From positions 1-5,307 of the forward strand of contig DASZYF010000157.1 of the NCBI GenBank assembly GCA_035545535.1: a stretch of DNA of 5,307 nucleotides. The letters run 5' to 3'. Source of the stretch: DASZYF01 sp035545535. GTDB lineage: Bacteria > Actinomycetota > Actinomycetes > Mycobacteriales > CAJCIY01. The notes under the pieces were generated by a model. It worked only from the letters and a program-made list of their open reading frames with translations. It searched no databases and was not told the DNA's origin. Made by a program: the position numbers and the translations under genes. Shown here piece after piece: positions 1 to 4,972 of this stretch; the first letter of the stretch is position 1; each line of letters begins with the position of its first letter.

Positions 1-172
1 CGGCCGCCGCGCGGGCCTCGGCGAGCACCGACCACCCGTCGGCGAGCAGCTGCTCGGCGGACCGGCGCGGCAGCAGGTGGCGCGGCACGGCGATCACCTC
101 CGACGGGACGGGGACGGCACGGACGGGCCCGGGACGACGCACCGGCGGGCGGGTCAGCACGGCGGCACTCAT
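1..172 (-). CDS. 5' end of an unassigned protein, possibly SAV_6107-type HEPN family (partial)
   Basis: The reading frame is open from an ATG at 172 to the left edge and gives 57 residues. The first 30 or so are rich in Pro, Arg and Val and look disordered. After them comes PRHLLPRRSAEQLLADGW, then an Ala-rich helix start. This layout, a basic Pro-rich head before a helix reading roughly LLADGWSVLAEARAAA, resembles from memory the N-termini of actinobacterial SAV_6107-type HEPN proteins. Too little is visible to be sure. Codons end almost always in G or C, so the frame looks coding throughout. A second possible start is the GTG at 88, which has a ten-base match to the 16S anti-Shine-Dalgarno just upstream. 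I kept ATG 172 because the codon use before 88 is coding-like and because a leader ORF ends on this ATG with a 4-base overlap. A LexA box lies 80 bases upstream, which suggests an SOS-responsive gene. The molecular function is unknown. Confidence 0.6.
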   Translation of the reverse strand, partial: MSAAVLTRPPVRRPGPVRAVPVPSEVIAVPRHLLPRRSAEQLLADGWSVLAEARAAA

Positions 173-231
173 GACGGCGCCGCCGCTGTCATGGCCCGGT
201 GGCACGCTGAAGCGGTCATGGGTCTGTTCAT
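169..231 (-). CDS. Putative 20-residue leader ORF coupled to the leftward gene
   Basis: An ATG at 231 opens a 20-codon frame (begins MNRPMTASAC, ends AAAPS) that stops at TGA 171-169. The stop overlaps the ATG of the leftward gene in an ATGA arrangement, which is typical of translational coupling. A purine run GAGAGGAAGGG (250 to 240) ends 8 bases before the ATG and is by far the best ribosome binding site in this intergenic region. The SOS box lies just upstream of it. The ORF is too short for codon statistics and matches no family I know. It could be a translated leader that delivers ribosomes to the next gene, or a chance ORF in the 5' leader. Confidence 0.35.
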   Translation of the reverse strand: MNRPMTASACHRAMTAAAPS

Positions 232-239
232 GCGCTCGA

Positions 240-250
240 CCCTTCCTCTC
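240..250 (-). promoter_or_regulatory. Strong ribosome binding site for the leader ORF
   Basis: GAGAGGAAGGG on the minus strand lies 8 bases before the ATG at 231 and contains GAGG and AAGG cores. Its spacing is ideal for the short leader ORF. The leftward gene's own ATG at 172 has no clear Shine-Dalgarno sequence, consistent with initiation by coupling from the leader. Confidence 0.4.
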
Positions 251-251
251 A

Positions 252-269
252 TTCGAACATGTGTTCGAA
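252..269. promoter_or_regulatory. LexA-binding SOS box
   Basis: TTCGAACATGTGTTCGAA is a 7-base inverted repeat with a 4-base centre. It fits the actinobacterial LexA consensus TCGAAC-N4-GTTCGA at every defined position. It lies in the divergent region, about 80 bases from the leftward start at 172 and about 40 bases from the rightward start at 310. LexA bound here would repress until RecA-triggered self-cleavage after DNA damage. The site directly precedes the strong minus-strand ribosome binding site at 240-250, so the leftward gene is the more likely target. The box could also affect the carotenoid operon. Confidence 0.85.
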
Positions 270-276
270 CAGGTCC

Positions 277-305
277 AGTGAAGCACCTCGATCCCGTCGG
301 GTCAA
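277..305 (-). promoter_or_regulatory. Candidate leftward promoter overlapping the SOS region
   Basis: Reading leftward, TTGACC (305 to 300) is a good -35 element. After 17 bases comes TTCACT (282 to 277), a poor -10 that matches TATAAT at three positions. Initiation would fall around 270, at the edge of the SOS box, which would suit LexA repression. The call rests on spacing and the -35 only. No comparably convincing rightward promoter is visible for the carotenoid operon. Confidence 0.3.
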
Positions 306-309
306 GGCC

Positions 310-1011
310 GTGAGCGCCGTGCCGGCGCTGGTGACGCTGGACGTCTGGCGGGTGCCCGGCCGGGCCGTCCCGGGCGCGGTGGCGCACATCGCGCTCGACC
401 GGCGACCCGTGCGTCGCGCGCCGGGCGCCACCTTCGCGAAGCTGCTGGGGACCGGCCGCGGGGAGACGTTCGGCGTGCGCGACGCCGAGCCGCACCGATG
501 GGCGCTGCTCGCGTGCTGGTCCGACGCGGGGGCGGCGGAGGCGTTCTCCCGGTCACCCGTCGCGCGCGCGTGGCACGAGCGGTGCGAGGAGCACCTGCGC
601 GTCGACCTCCGCCCGGTGTCGTCGCGTGGGCGTTGGTCGGGGCGCGAGCCGTTCGGGCAGCCGGCGCCGGCTCCCGTCGACGGCCCCGTCGCGGTGCTGA
701 CGCGGGCCCGGCTGCGGGCGGCCCGCGCGGCCACCTTCTACCGCGCGGTGCCACCGGTGGCGGCCGCGTTGCACCAGAGCGTCGGGTTGCGGGTGGCCAT
801 CGGCATCGGTGAAGCGCCGGTCGGGCTGCAGGGGACGTTCTCCCTCTGGGACGACGAGGCCGCCGTGCGCCGGTTCGCCTACGAACGGCCCGAGCACCGC
901 ACGGTGGTCGAGCAGACGGCCTCGGTGGGCTGGTACGCGGAGGAGCTGTTCGCCCGGTTCGCGGTCGTACGTGCGCGCGGGCGCATCGACGGCCAGGATC
1001 TGAGCACATGA
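310..1011 (+). CDS. crtA: CrtA-like carotenoid (spheroidene-type) monooxygenase
   Basis: This 233-residue protein resembles the spheroidene monooxygenase family. In purple bacteria CrtA adds oxygen at C-2 of acyclic xanthophylls and has been described as a haem enzyme. Visible hallmarks are an N-terminal TLDVWRVPG strand, then GATFAKLLGTGRGETF near residues 39-54 followed by an aromatic strand ending ACW (68-70). Near the C-terminus are FSLWDDEAAVRRFAY (177-191), a conserved-type His (196) and VGWYAEELFARF (206-217), which recall the family's H...GWYsEELFARF block. The frame opens at an ATG at 259, but that codon sits inside the SOS box and the extra 17 residues look non-family. I therefore chose GTG 310. 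Only a weak, close AAGG (304-307) precedes it, so GTG 319 or 331 remain possible. It is the first gene of a five-gene overlapping operon, and its stop overlaps the next ATG. The exact substrate and product are inferred. Confidence 0.8.
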   Translation: MSAVPALVTLDVWRVPGRAVPGAVAHIALDRRPVRRAPGATFAKLLGTGRGETFGVRDAEPHRWALLACWSDAGAAEAFSRSPVARAWHERCEEHLRVDLRPVSSRGRWSGREPFGQPAPAPVDGPVAVLTRARLRAARAATFYRAVPPVAAALHQSVGLRVAIGIGEAPVGLQGTFSLWDDEAAVRRFAYERPEHRTVVEQTASVGWYAEELFARFAVVRARGRIDGQDLST

Positions 1012-1571
1012 CCGCCGCACCCGACACCGAGGTGCGGCTCGAGGAGTGGGACGGCCCGACCGCGCTGCGGCGCGTCGACGACCTGATCCGCGTCTACAAG
1101 GCCGCGTTCCTCGACGTGTTCGAGGACGACCCGGACCGCGCGGCCGCCGACCGACGCCTGCACGTGTCCGGTCACCTGCAGCGGCCCGACGTGCGCGTGC
1201 TCGGCGCCCTCGACGGCGATCACCTGGTCGGCATGACCTACGTCGTGCCCGGGCGGCGCGGTCACTGGTGGCACGACGTCGTGTGGTCGTCGCTGCCGAG
1301 CGCGGAGGCACAGGAGTGGCTGTCCGACGTCGTCGAGATCGTCGAGCTGCACGTGCTGCCGAGCCATCAGGGGCGCGGGATCGGCCGGCGGCTGCTGCGC
1401 GCATCGCTCGCCGGCGCACCACAGCGCACGGCGGCGCTGTCGGCGCTCGACGACCCCACGTTGCCGGCCCGTCACCTCTATGCCGCCGAAGGTTTCGTGC
1501 CGCTGCTCGAAGGCTTCCGCTTCCCCGGCGGTCTCACGCGCTACGCCGTGCTCGCCAAGCGGCTCCGGTGA
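1008..1571 (+). CDS. GNAT-family acetyltransferase
   Basis: The 187-residue product is a GNAT N-acyltransferase by its motif A region. The strand VVEIVELHVLPS (108-119) is followed by the acetyl-CoA pyrophosphate loop QGRGIG (121-126) and the helix RRLLRAS. The motif B region has LYAAEGF (157-163), a common GNAT ending. An earlier strand, VRVLGALDGDHLVGMTYVV (62-80), is the typical beta hairpin before the core. Length is normal for a single-domain enzyme. The acceptor cannot be read from sequence. The ATG overlaps the upstream stop (ATGA), and AGGA at 995-998 gives a well-spaced ribosome binding site. Its stop overlaps the next GTG. Its place inside a carotenoid tailoring operon could mean that it acylates a sugar or pigment intermediate. 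GNAT enzymes usually act on amines, however, so an unrelated role is equally possible. Confidence 0.88.
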   Translation: MTAAPDTEVRLEEWDGPTALRRVDDLIRVYKAAFLDVFEDDPDRAAADRRLHVSGHLQRPDVRVLGALDGDHLVGMTYVVPGRRGHWWHDVVWSSLPSAEAQEWLSDVVEIVELHVLPSHQGRGIGRRLLRASLAGAPQRTAALSALDDPTLPARHLYAAEGFVPLLEGFRFPGGLTRYAVLAKRLR

Positions 1572-2329
1572 CGGTCCACGTCGCTCCCCCGTCCGCGCAC
1601 CCGCGAGCCCACGCCTCTCATCGGCGGTTCGTCCCGACGGTGCTCGCGTTCGCCGCGGTGCTCGCGCAGATCGCGTATCCACTCGTGCACGGGCAGTCGC
1701 GCGACGTCCTCACCGTCGTCACGGTCGCGCTGTTCTCGGCGGCCGGCGTCACGCACGCGGGCAAGCGGGACGGGACGGTGCTGCTCGTCGTCACGGCCGG
1801 CATCGGCTTCGGCGTCGAGGTGCTCGGCGTGCACACCGGCGTCCCGTTCGGCCACTACCGGTACACGCACACGCTCGGCGCGATGGTCGCGGGCGTCCCC
1901 GTCGTCATCGCGTTCGCGTGGACGATGCTCGCCTGGCCGGCCCTCGCCGTCGGCCGGCGCATCGCCCGGACCCGGGTCGGTGTCGCGCTCATCGCGGGGT
2001 TCGCGCTGGCGTCGTGGGACGTGTTCCTCGACCCGCAGATGGTGCACGACCACCACTGGACGTGGAGCGGACCGGGACCGCGGCTCAACGGCATCCCGCT
2101 CGCCAACCACCTCGGGTGGCTCGTCGTCGCGATCGCGCTGTGCGCACTGCTCGATGCCGCGCTCAGCCGACCGGTGAGCGACGAGCAGCCGATCGCCCTG
2201 TGGCTGTGGACGTTCGGGTCGTCCGTGCTCGCGAACCTCGCGTTCTTCGACCGGCCCCAGGTGGCGCTCGCGGGCGGGGTCGCGATGGGCGTGGTCGCGC
2301 TCCCCCTCGTCGTGGTGCTCCGCGGGTGA
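1568..2329 (+). CDS. cruF: CruF-type carotenoid 1,2-hydratase (DUF422 membrane protein)
   Basis: The product is a 253-residue polytopic membrane protein of the CruF/DUF422 carotenoid biosynthesis family. Known members add water across the C-1,2 double bond of an acyclic psi end group: gamma-carotene-type substrates in cyanobacteria and Deinococcus, and bisanhydrobacterioruberin in haloarchaea. About seven hydrophobic segments span residues 22-251. Family blocks are GFGVEVLGVHTGVPFGHYRY (80-99), a Pro-rich membrane segment VPVVIAFAWTMLAWPA (110-125), ASWDVFLDPQMV (148-159) and WTWSGPGPRLNGIPLANHLGW (164-184). Acidic residues E84, D151 and D155 are plausible catalytic candidates, by inference only. 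The start is GTG 1568, which overlaps the GNAT stop in a GTGA arrangement. The frame is open further upstream, but only as an Arg-rich shadow of the GNAT gene. There is no clear ribosome binding site, so translation is probably coupled. Its TGA shares one base with the next ATG. Confidence 0.88.
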   Translation: MTVHVAPPSAHPRAHASHRRFVPTVLAFAAVLAQIAYPLVHGQSRDVLTVVTVALFSAAGVTHAGKRDGTVLLVVTAGIGFGVEVLGVHTGVPFGHYRYTHTLGAMVAGVPVVIAFAWTMLAWPALAVGRRIARTRVGVALIAGFALASWDVFLDPQMVHDHHWTWSGPGPRLNGIPLANHLGWLVVAIALCALLDAALSRPVSDEQPIALWLWTFGSSVLANLAFFDRPQVALAGGVAMGVVALPLVVVLRG

Positions 2330-3426
2330 TGCGCGCCCGTCACGTCGTCGCTCTCGCACCGTGGGCCCTCGCTGCGCACGCGGTCGTGAACGCGCGGCTG
2401 CTCCGCACGCCGCCGTCGGCGCAGCCGGTCGAGCGGTTCAGCGTGCTGCTCCCCGTGCGCGACGAGGTCGACGGCGTCACCTCGTGCGTGACGGCGTTGC
2501 TGCGCGCGCTGCCGGATGATGCGGAGCTCGTCGTGCTCGACGACGGATCGTCCGACGGAACCGCCGAAGCCGCGCGCCGAGCTGCGGATCAGGACCCGCG
2601 CGTCCGCGTGCTCGCGGGAGCCCCGTTGCCGGAGGGTTGGTTGGGCAAGCCGCACGCGTGCCAGCAGCTGGCCGACGCCGCCGATCCGCGGAGCACCGTG
2701 CTCGTGTTCGTCGACGCCGACGTGCGCGTCGCGCCCGACGGGCTCGTGCGGACGGTTGCGCAGCTGCGCGCGACCGGGCTCGACCTCGTGTCGCCCTACC
2801 CGAGGCAGCTCGCCGACGGTCCGCTCCCGCGCCTCGTGCAACCGCTGCTGCAGTGGTCGTGGCTCACGTTCCTGCCGCTGCGGGCGGCCGAGCGGTCGCC
2901 TCGGCCGAGCCTCTCGGCCGCCAACGGTCAGCTGCTCGCGGTCGATCGCGCGGCGTACGGGAAGGCGGGTGGGCATGCCGCGGTGCGCAACGCCGTCATC
3001 GACGACATCGCGTTGCTGCGTGCGGTGAAGGCGTCGGGAGGGCGCGGGGTGGTCACCGACGGCACGGACGTCGCGACCTGCCGGATGTACGACGACGCCG
3101 CGGCGCTGACCAAGGGGTACGAGAAGTCCGCGGGCGTCGCGTTCGGCTCCCCGGCTGGCGCGGTCGGCGTCATGGCGCTGCTGCACGTGCTGTTCGTGCT
3201 GCCCGTCGCGCTGCTGGTGAAGCGCTCGACGCGTCGGGCGGGCCTCGTCGGGTATGCCGGCGGGGTCGCCGGGCGCATGGTCAGCGCGCGCCGCACCGGT
3301 GGGCGGGTGTGGCCGGACCCGCTGGCCCACCCGGTGAGCATCGTCGCGCTGGGCCGGCTGACCGCCCTGTCCCTGCGGCGGCGGCGCCGCGGCACCGCGA
3401 CCTGGAAGGGCCGGCCCGTCACATGA
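2329..3426 (+). CDS. Family 2 glycosyltransferase, CruG/CrtQ-like carotenoid glycosyltransferase
   Basis: The 365-residue product is a GT-A fold family 2 glycosyltransferase. It starts with a hydrophobic segment (6-20). The catalytic domain begins at FSVLLPVRDE (37-46). It contains VVLDDGSSDGT (68-78) for nucleotide binding, GWLGKPHACQQL (103-114), typical of the carotenoid and hopanoid-type branch, and VFVDADVR (126-133) carrying the metal-binding DxD. An acceptor-side acidic pair, IDDIALL (224-230), and KGYEKS (262-267) follow. A C-terminal hydrophobic segment (278-297) suggests membrane attachment. This layout matches CruG (cyanobacterial myxol glycosylation) and CrtQ (staphyloxanthin). 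Following cruF by one shared base (TGATG) and preceding a desaturase strongly suggests that it glycosylates the hydroxyl made by CruF or a neighbouring oxygen. Sugar identity cannot be inferred. The tail is Arg-rich (RRRRRG), which may contact the membrane surface. Confidence 0.85.
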   Translation: MRARHVVALAPWALAAHAVVNARLLRTPPSAQPVERFSVLLPVRDEVDGVTSCVTALLRALPDDAELVVLDDGSSDGTAEAARRAADQDPRVRVLAGAPLPEGWLGKPHACQQLADAADPRSTVLVFVDADVRVAPDGLVRTVAQLRATGLDLVSPYPRQLADGPLPRLVQPLLQWSWLTFLPLRAAERSPRPSLSAANGQLLAVDRAAYGKAGGHAAVRNAVIDDIALLRAVKASGGRGVVTDGTDVATCRMYDDAAALTKGYEKSAGVAFGSPAGAVGVMALLHVLFVLPVALLVKRSTRRAGLVGYAGGVAGRMVSARRTGGRVWPDPLAHPVSIVALGRLTALSLRRRRRGTATWKGRPVT

Positions 3427-4871
3427 GCCGCGTCGTCGTGGTGGGGGCGGGCCTCGGCGGGCTGGCCGCGGCCGCGCGACTGGCGGCGCAAGGGCACGAT
3501 GTGACGGTCGTCGAGCAGGGCGCAGGCCTCGGCGGCAAGCTCGGGACGCAGATGCTCCGCACCGACGCGGGCGACGTGACGTTCGACACCGGGCCGTCGC
3601 TGCTCACGATGCCGCACGTGCTCGAGGAGCTGTTCGCCGACACCGGCGCACCGCTCGACTCGGTCCTCGCGCTCGTGCGCACCACGTTGCCGCGGGCCCG
3701 CTTCACCGACGGCACCGTGATGGACGCGGCGACGACGGCCGAAGACTTCAGCGCGACGCTCGATCGGGACCAGCGCGTGCAGTGGGCGGCCCTGATGCAG
3801 CGGGCCGCGCGCGTGTGGGACGTGACGCACGGCCCGTTCCTCGAGGCCCCGCTCGACGGGATGCGCACATTGCTCCGGCTCGCGCTGCGCACACCGCGCG
3901 CGGTGCCGCTCGTGGCACCGACGAGGTCGCTGCGCGACGTCGGGCGCCGGCACGTGCGCGACCCGCACCTGCGCACGCTGGTGGATCGCTATGCGACCTA
4001 CTCCGGCAGCGACCCGCGCACCGCGCCGGCCGCCCTGGTCACCGTCCCCTGGGTCGAGCAGACCTACGGCGCCTGGCACGTGCGCGGCGGGCTGCACCGC
4101 ATCGCGCAGGCGGTCGCCGACCGAGCGCGGGAGCGGGGCGCGGTCATCGAGACCGGCTGCGAAGTCCTGGCGATCGAACGCGACGGCGCGCGGGTGTCCG
4201 GCGTGCGGCTGGCCGACGGAGCACGGATCGCGGCGGACATCGTCGTGGCCAACGCCGACGCCACGCACGTCTACCGGGACCTGGTGGAAGCGCCGGGGGC
4301 GCTGCGGCGACTGCGACGGGCGCACCTGTCCTACAGCGGGTTCGTGTTGCTGCTCGCGGTCCGCGGTGCCATCGGCGCGACGGCCCACGAGGTGCTGTTC
4401 CCCGACGACTACGACGCGGAGCTCGATGCGCTGGCGGCGGGACATCCCGTCGCCGATCCGACCGTGTACTTCAGCGCGCCCGACGACGAGCAGATGCGCA
4501 CCGGCGATGCGCACGCCGCCTTCGTCCTCGTCAACGCACCGCGCGACGGGCAGACCGACTGGGACGCGGACGGTCTCGCCTCCGCGTACGCGGACCGCGT
4601 GCTCGACCTCATGGCCGCCCGCGGGATCGACCTGCGCGACCGCATCGTCGCGCGCGAGGTCATCTCCCCCGCCGAGCTCGCCCGCCGCACCCGTGCGCCG
4701 GGTGGCGCCATCTACGGGACCAGCAGCGACGGGGCCCGCGCGGCGTTCCTCCGTCCGGCGAACGTCAGCCCCGTGCCGGGGCTGTTCCTCGTCGGCGGCT
4801 CGTCCCACCCGGGCGGCGGGCTGCCGCTCGTGCTGCTCTCGGCCCGCATCGTCGCGGGCCTCATCGGCTAA
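3423..4871 (+). CDS. CrtI/CrtD-type FAD-dependent carotenoid desaturase
   Basis: The 482-residue product has the length and ends of the phytoene desaturase family. An N-terminal Rossmann motif, VVVVGAGLGGLAAAARLAAQ (4-23), is followed by E31, which binds the FAD ribose. Next come GGKLG (37-41) and TFDTGPSLLTMP (53-64). The mid-region RYATYSGSDP and the late block YGAWHVRGGLHRIAQAV are typical of CrtI-like enzymes. The C-terminal FAD-binding block reads LFLVGGSSHPGGGLPLVLLS, within residues 454-475. In this context the best guess is a CrtD-like 3,4-desaturase acting on the 1-hydroxy carotenoid made by CruF. A phytoene or lycopene desaturase, or a CrtP/CrtO-like oxygenase, cannot be excluded. 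The ATG overlaps the glycosyltransferase stop (ATGA). A GGAAGG at 3404-3409 lies 13 bases upstream, rather far, so coupling probably helps. It is the last gene of the operon. Confidence 0.9.
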   Translation: MSRVVVVGAGLGGLAAAARLAAQGHDVTVVEQGAGLGGKLGTQMLRTDAGDVTFDTGPSLLTMPHVLEELFADTGAPLDSVLALVRTTLPRARFTDGTVMDAATTAEDFSATLDRDQRVQWAALMQRAARVWDVTHGPFLEAPLDGMRTLLRLALRTPRAVPLVAPTRSLRDVGRRHVRDPHLRTLVDRYATYSGSDPRTAPAALVTVPWVEQTYGAWHVRGGLHRIAQAVADRARERGAVIETGCEVLAIERDGARVSGVRLADGARIAADIVVANADATHVYRDLVEAPGALRRLRRAHLSYSGFVLLLAVRGAIGATAHEVLFPDDYDAELDALAAGHPVADPTVYFSAPDDEQMRTGDAHAAFVLVNAPRDGQTDWDADGLASAYADRVLDLMAARGIDLRDRIVAREVISPAELARRTRAPGGAIYGTSSDGARAAFLRPANVSPVPGLFLVGGSSHPGGGLPLVLLSARIVAGLIG

Positions 4872-4875
4872 TCGT

Positions 4876-4888
4876 AGACCTGGGGTCT
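4876..4888 (+). terminator. Weak hairpin after the carotenoid operon, possible terminator
   Basis: AGACC-TGG-GGTCT forms a five-pair stem with a three-base loop, beginning 5 bases after the last stop of the operon. A T:G wobble can extend it by one pair. No T tract follows directly; the nearest is CGATTT at 4905-4910. Actinobacterial terminators often lack a strong T tract, but this stem is short, so termination here is only possible. Confidence 0.3.
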
Positions 4889-4925
4889 GACACTCGGGTG
4901 TGCTCGATTTCTCCTGCGGGACAGT

Positions 4926-4946
4926 CGGAATGGCCGTAACGGAATG
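4926..4946. repeat. Short direct repeat with embedded palindrome upstream of the right-hand gene
   Basis: CGGAATG occurs at 4926-4932 and again at 4940-4946, 14 bases apart. Between and overlapping them is CCGTAACGG (4934-4942), an inverted repeat with a one-base centre. The repeats lie roughly where a -35 region or activator site would be for the gene starting at 4973. They are short enough to be chance in GC-rich DNA, so this is only a candidate operator. Confidence 0.3.
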
Positions 4947-4966
4947 TCGGTGCCCCGCGTTGTACT
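4945..4966 (+). promoter_or_regulatory. Candidate leaderless promoter for the right-hand gene
   Basis: TGTACT at 4961-4966 matches the -10 consensus at four of six positions and lies 6 bases before the ATG at 4973. Transcription would therefore start at or next to the start codon. No Shine-Dalgarno sequence precedes the ATG, which also fits a leaderless mRNA, common in actinobacteria. The upstream TGTCGGTG (4945-4952) resembles, from memory, a motif often found before actinobacterial DUF222/HNH genes. No standard -35 is visible. Confidence 0.35.
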
Positions 4967-4972
4967 GGGTGC

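Noticed and set aside
259..309. Upstream ATG start for the CrtA-like gene at 259
   Set aside because: The ATG sits in the centre of the SOS box, has no ribosome binding site, and the added residues (begin MCSNRSSEAP) do not look like the family's N-terminus.
1046..1567. N-terminal extension of the CruF frame upstream of 1568
   Set aside because: This part encodes an Arg/Ala-rich sequence out of frame with the GNAT gene, which has clear acetyltransferase motifs, so the open frame here is a shadow.
1855..3330. Long minus-strand open frame (491 codons)
   Set aside because: It is the antisense shadow of cruF and the glycosyltransferase, Arg- and His-rich, with no family motif.
2928..4808. Very long open frame on the minus strand (626 codons)
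   Set aside because: It lies opposite the clear glycosyltransferase and desaturase genes. Its translation is dominated by Arg, His, Ala and Gly with no recognisable domain, as expected for the antisense of GC-rich coding DNA.
4891..4910. Second small hairpin CAC-TCGG-GTG followed by CGATTT as a terminator
   Set aside because: The stem has only three pairs and the T run is three bases, which is too weak to call separately.
3782..4939. Plus-strand open frame (385 codons) overlapping the desaturase
   Set aside because: Its product is Arg/Ala/Gly-rich low-complexity sequence in another frame of the motif-bearing desaturase gene.
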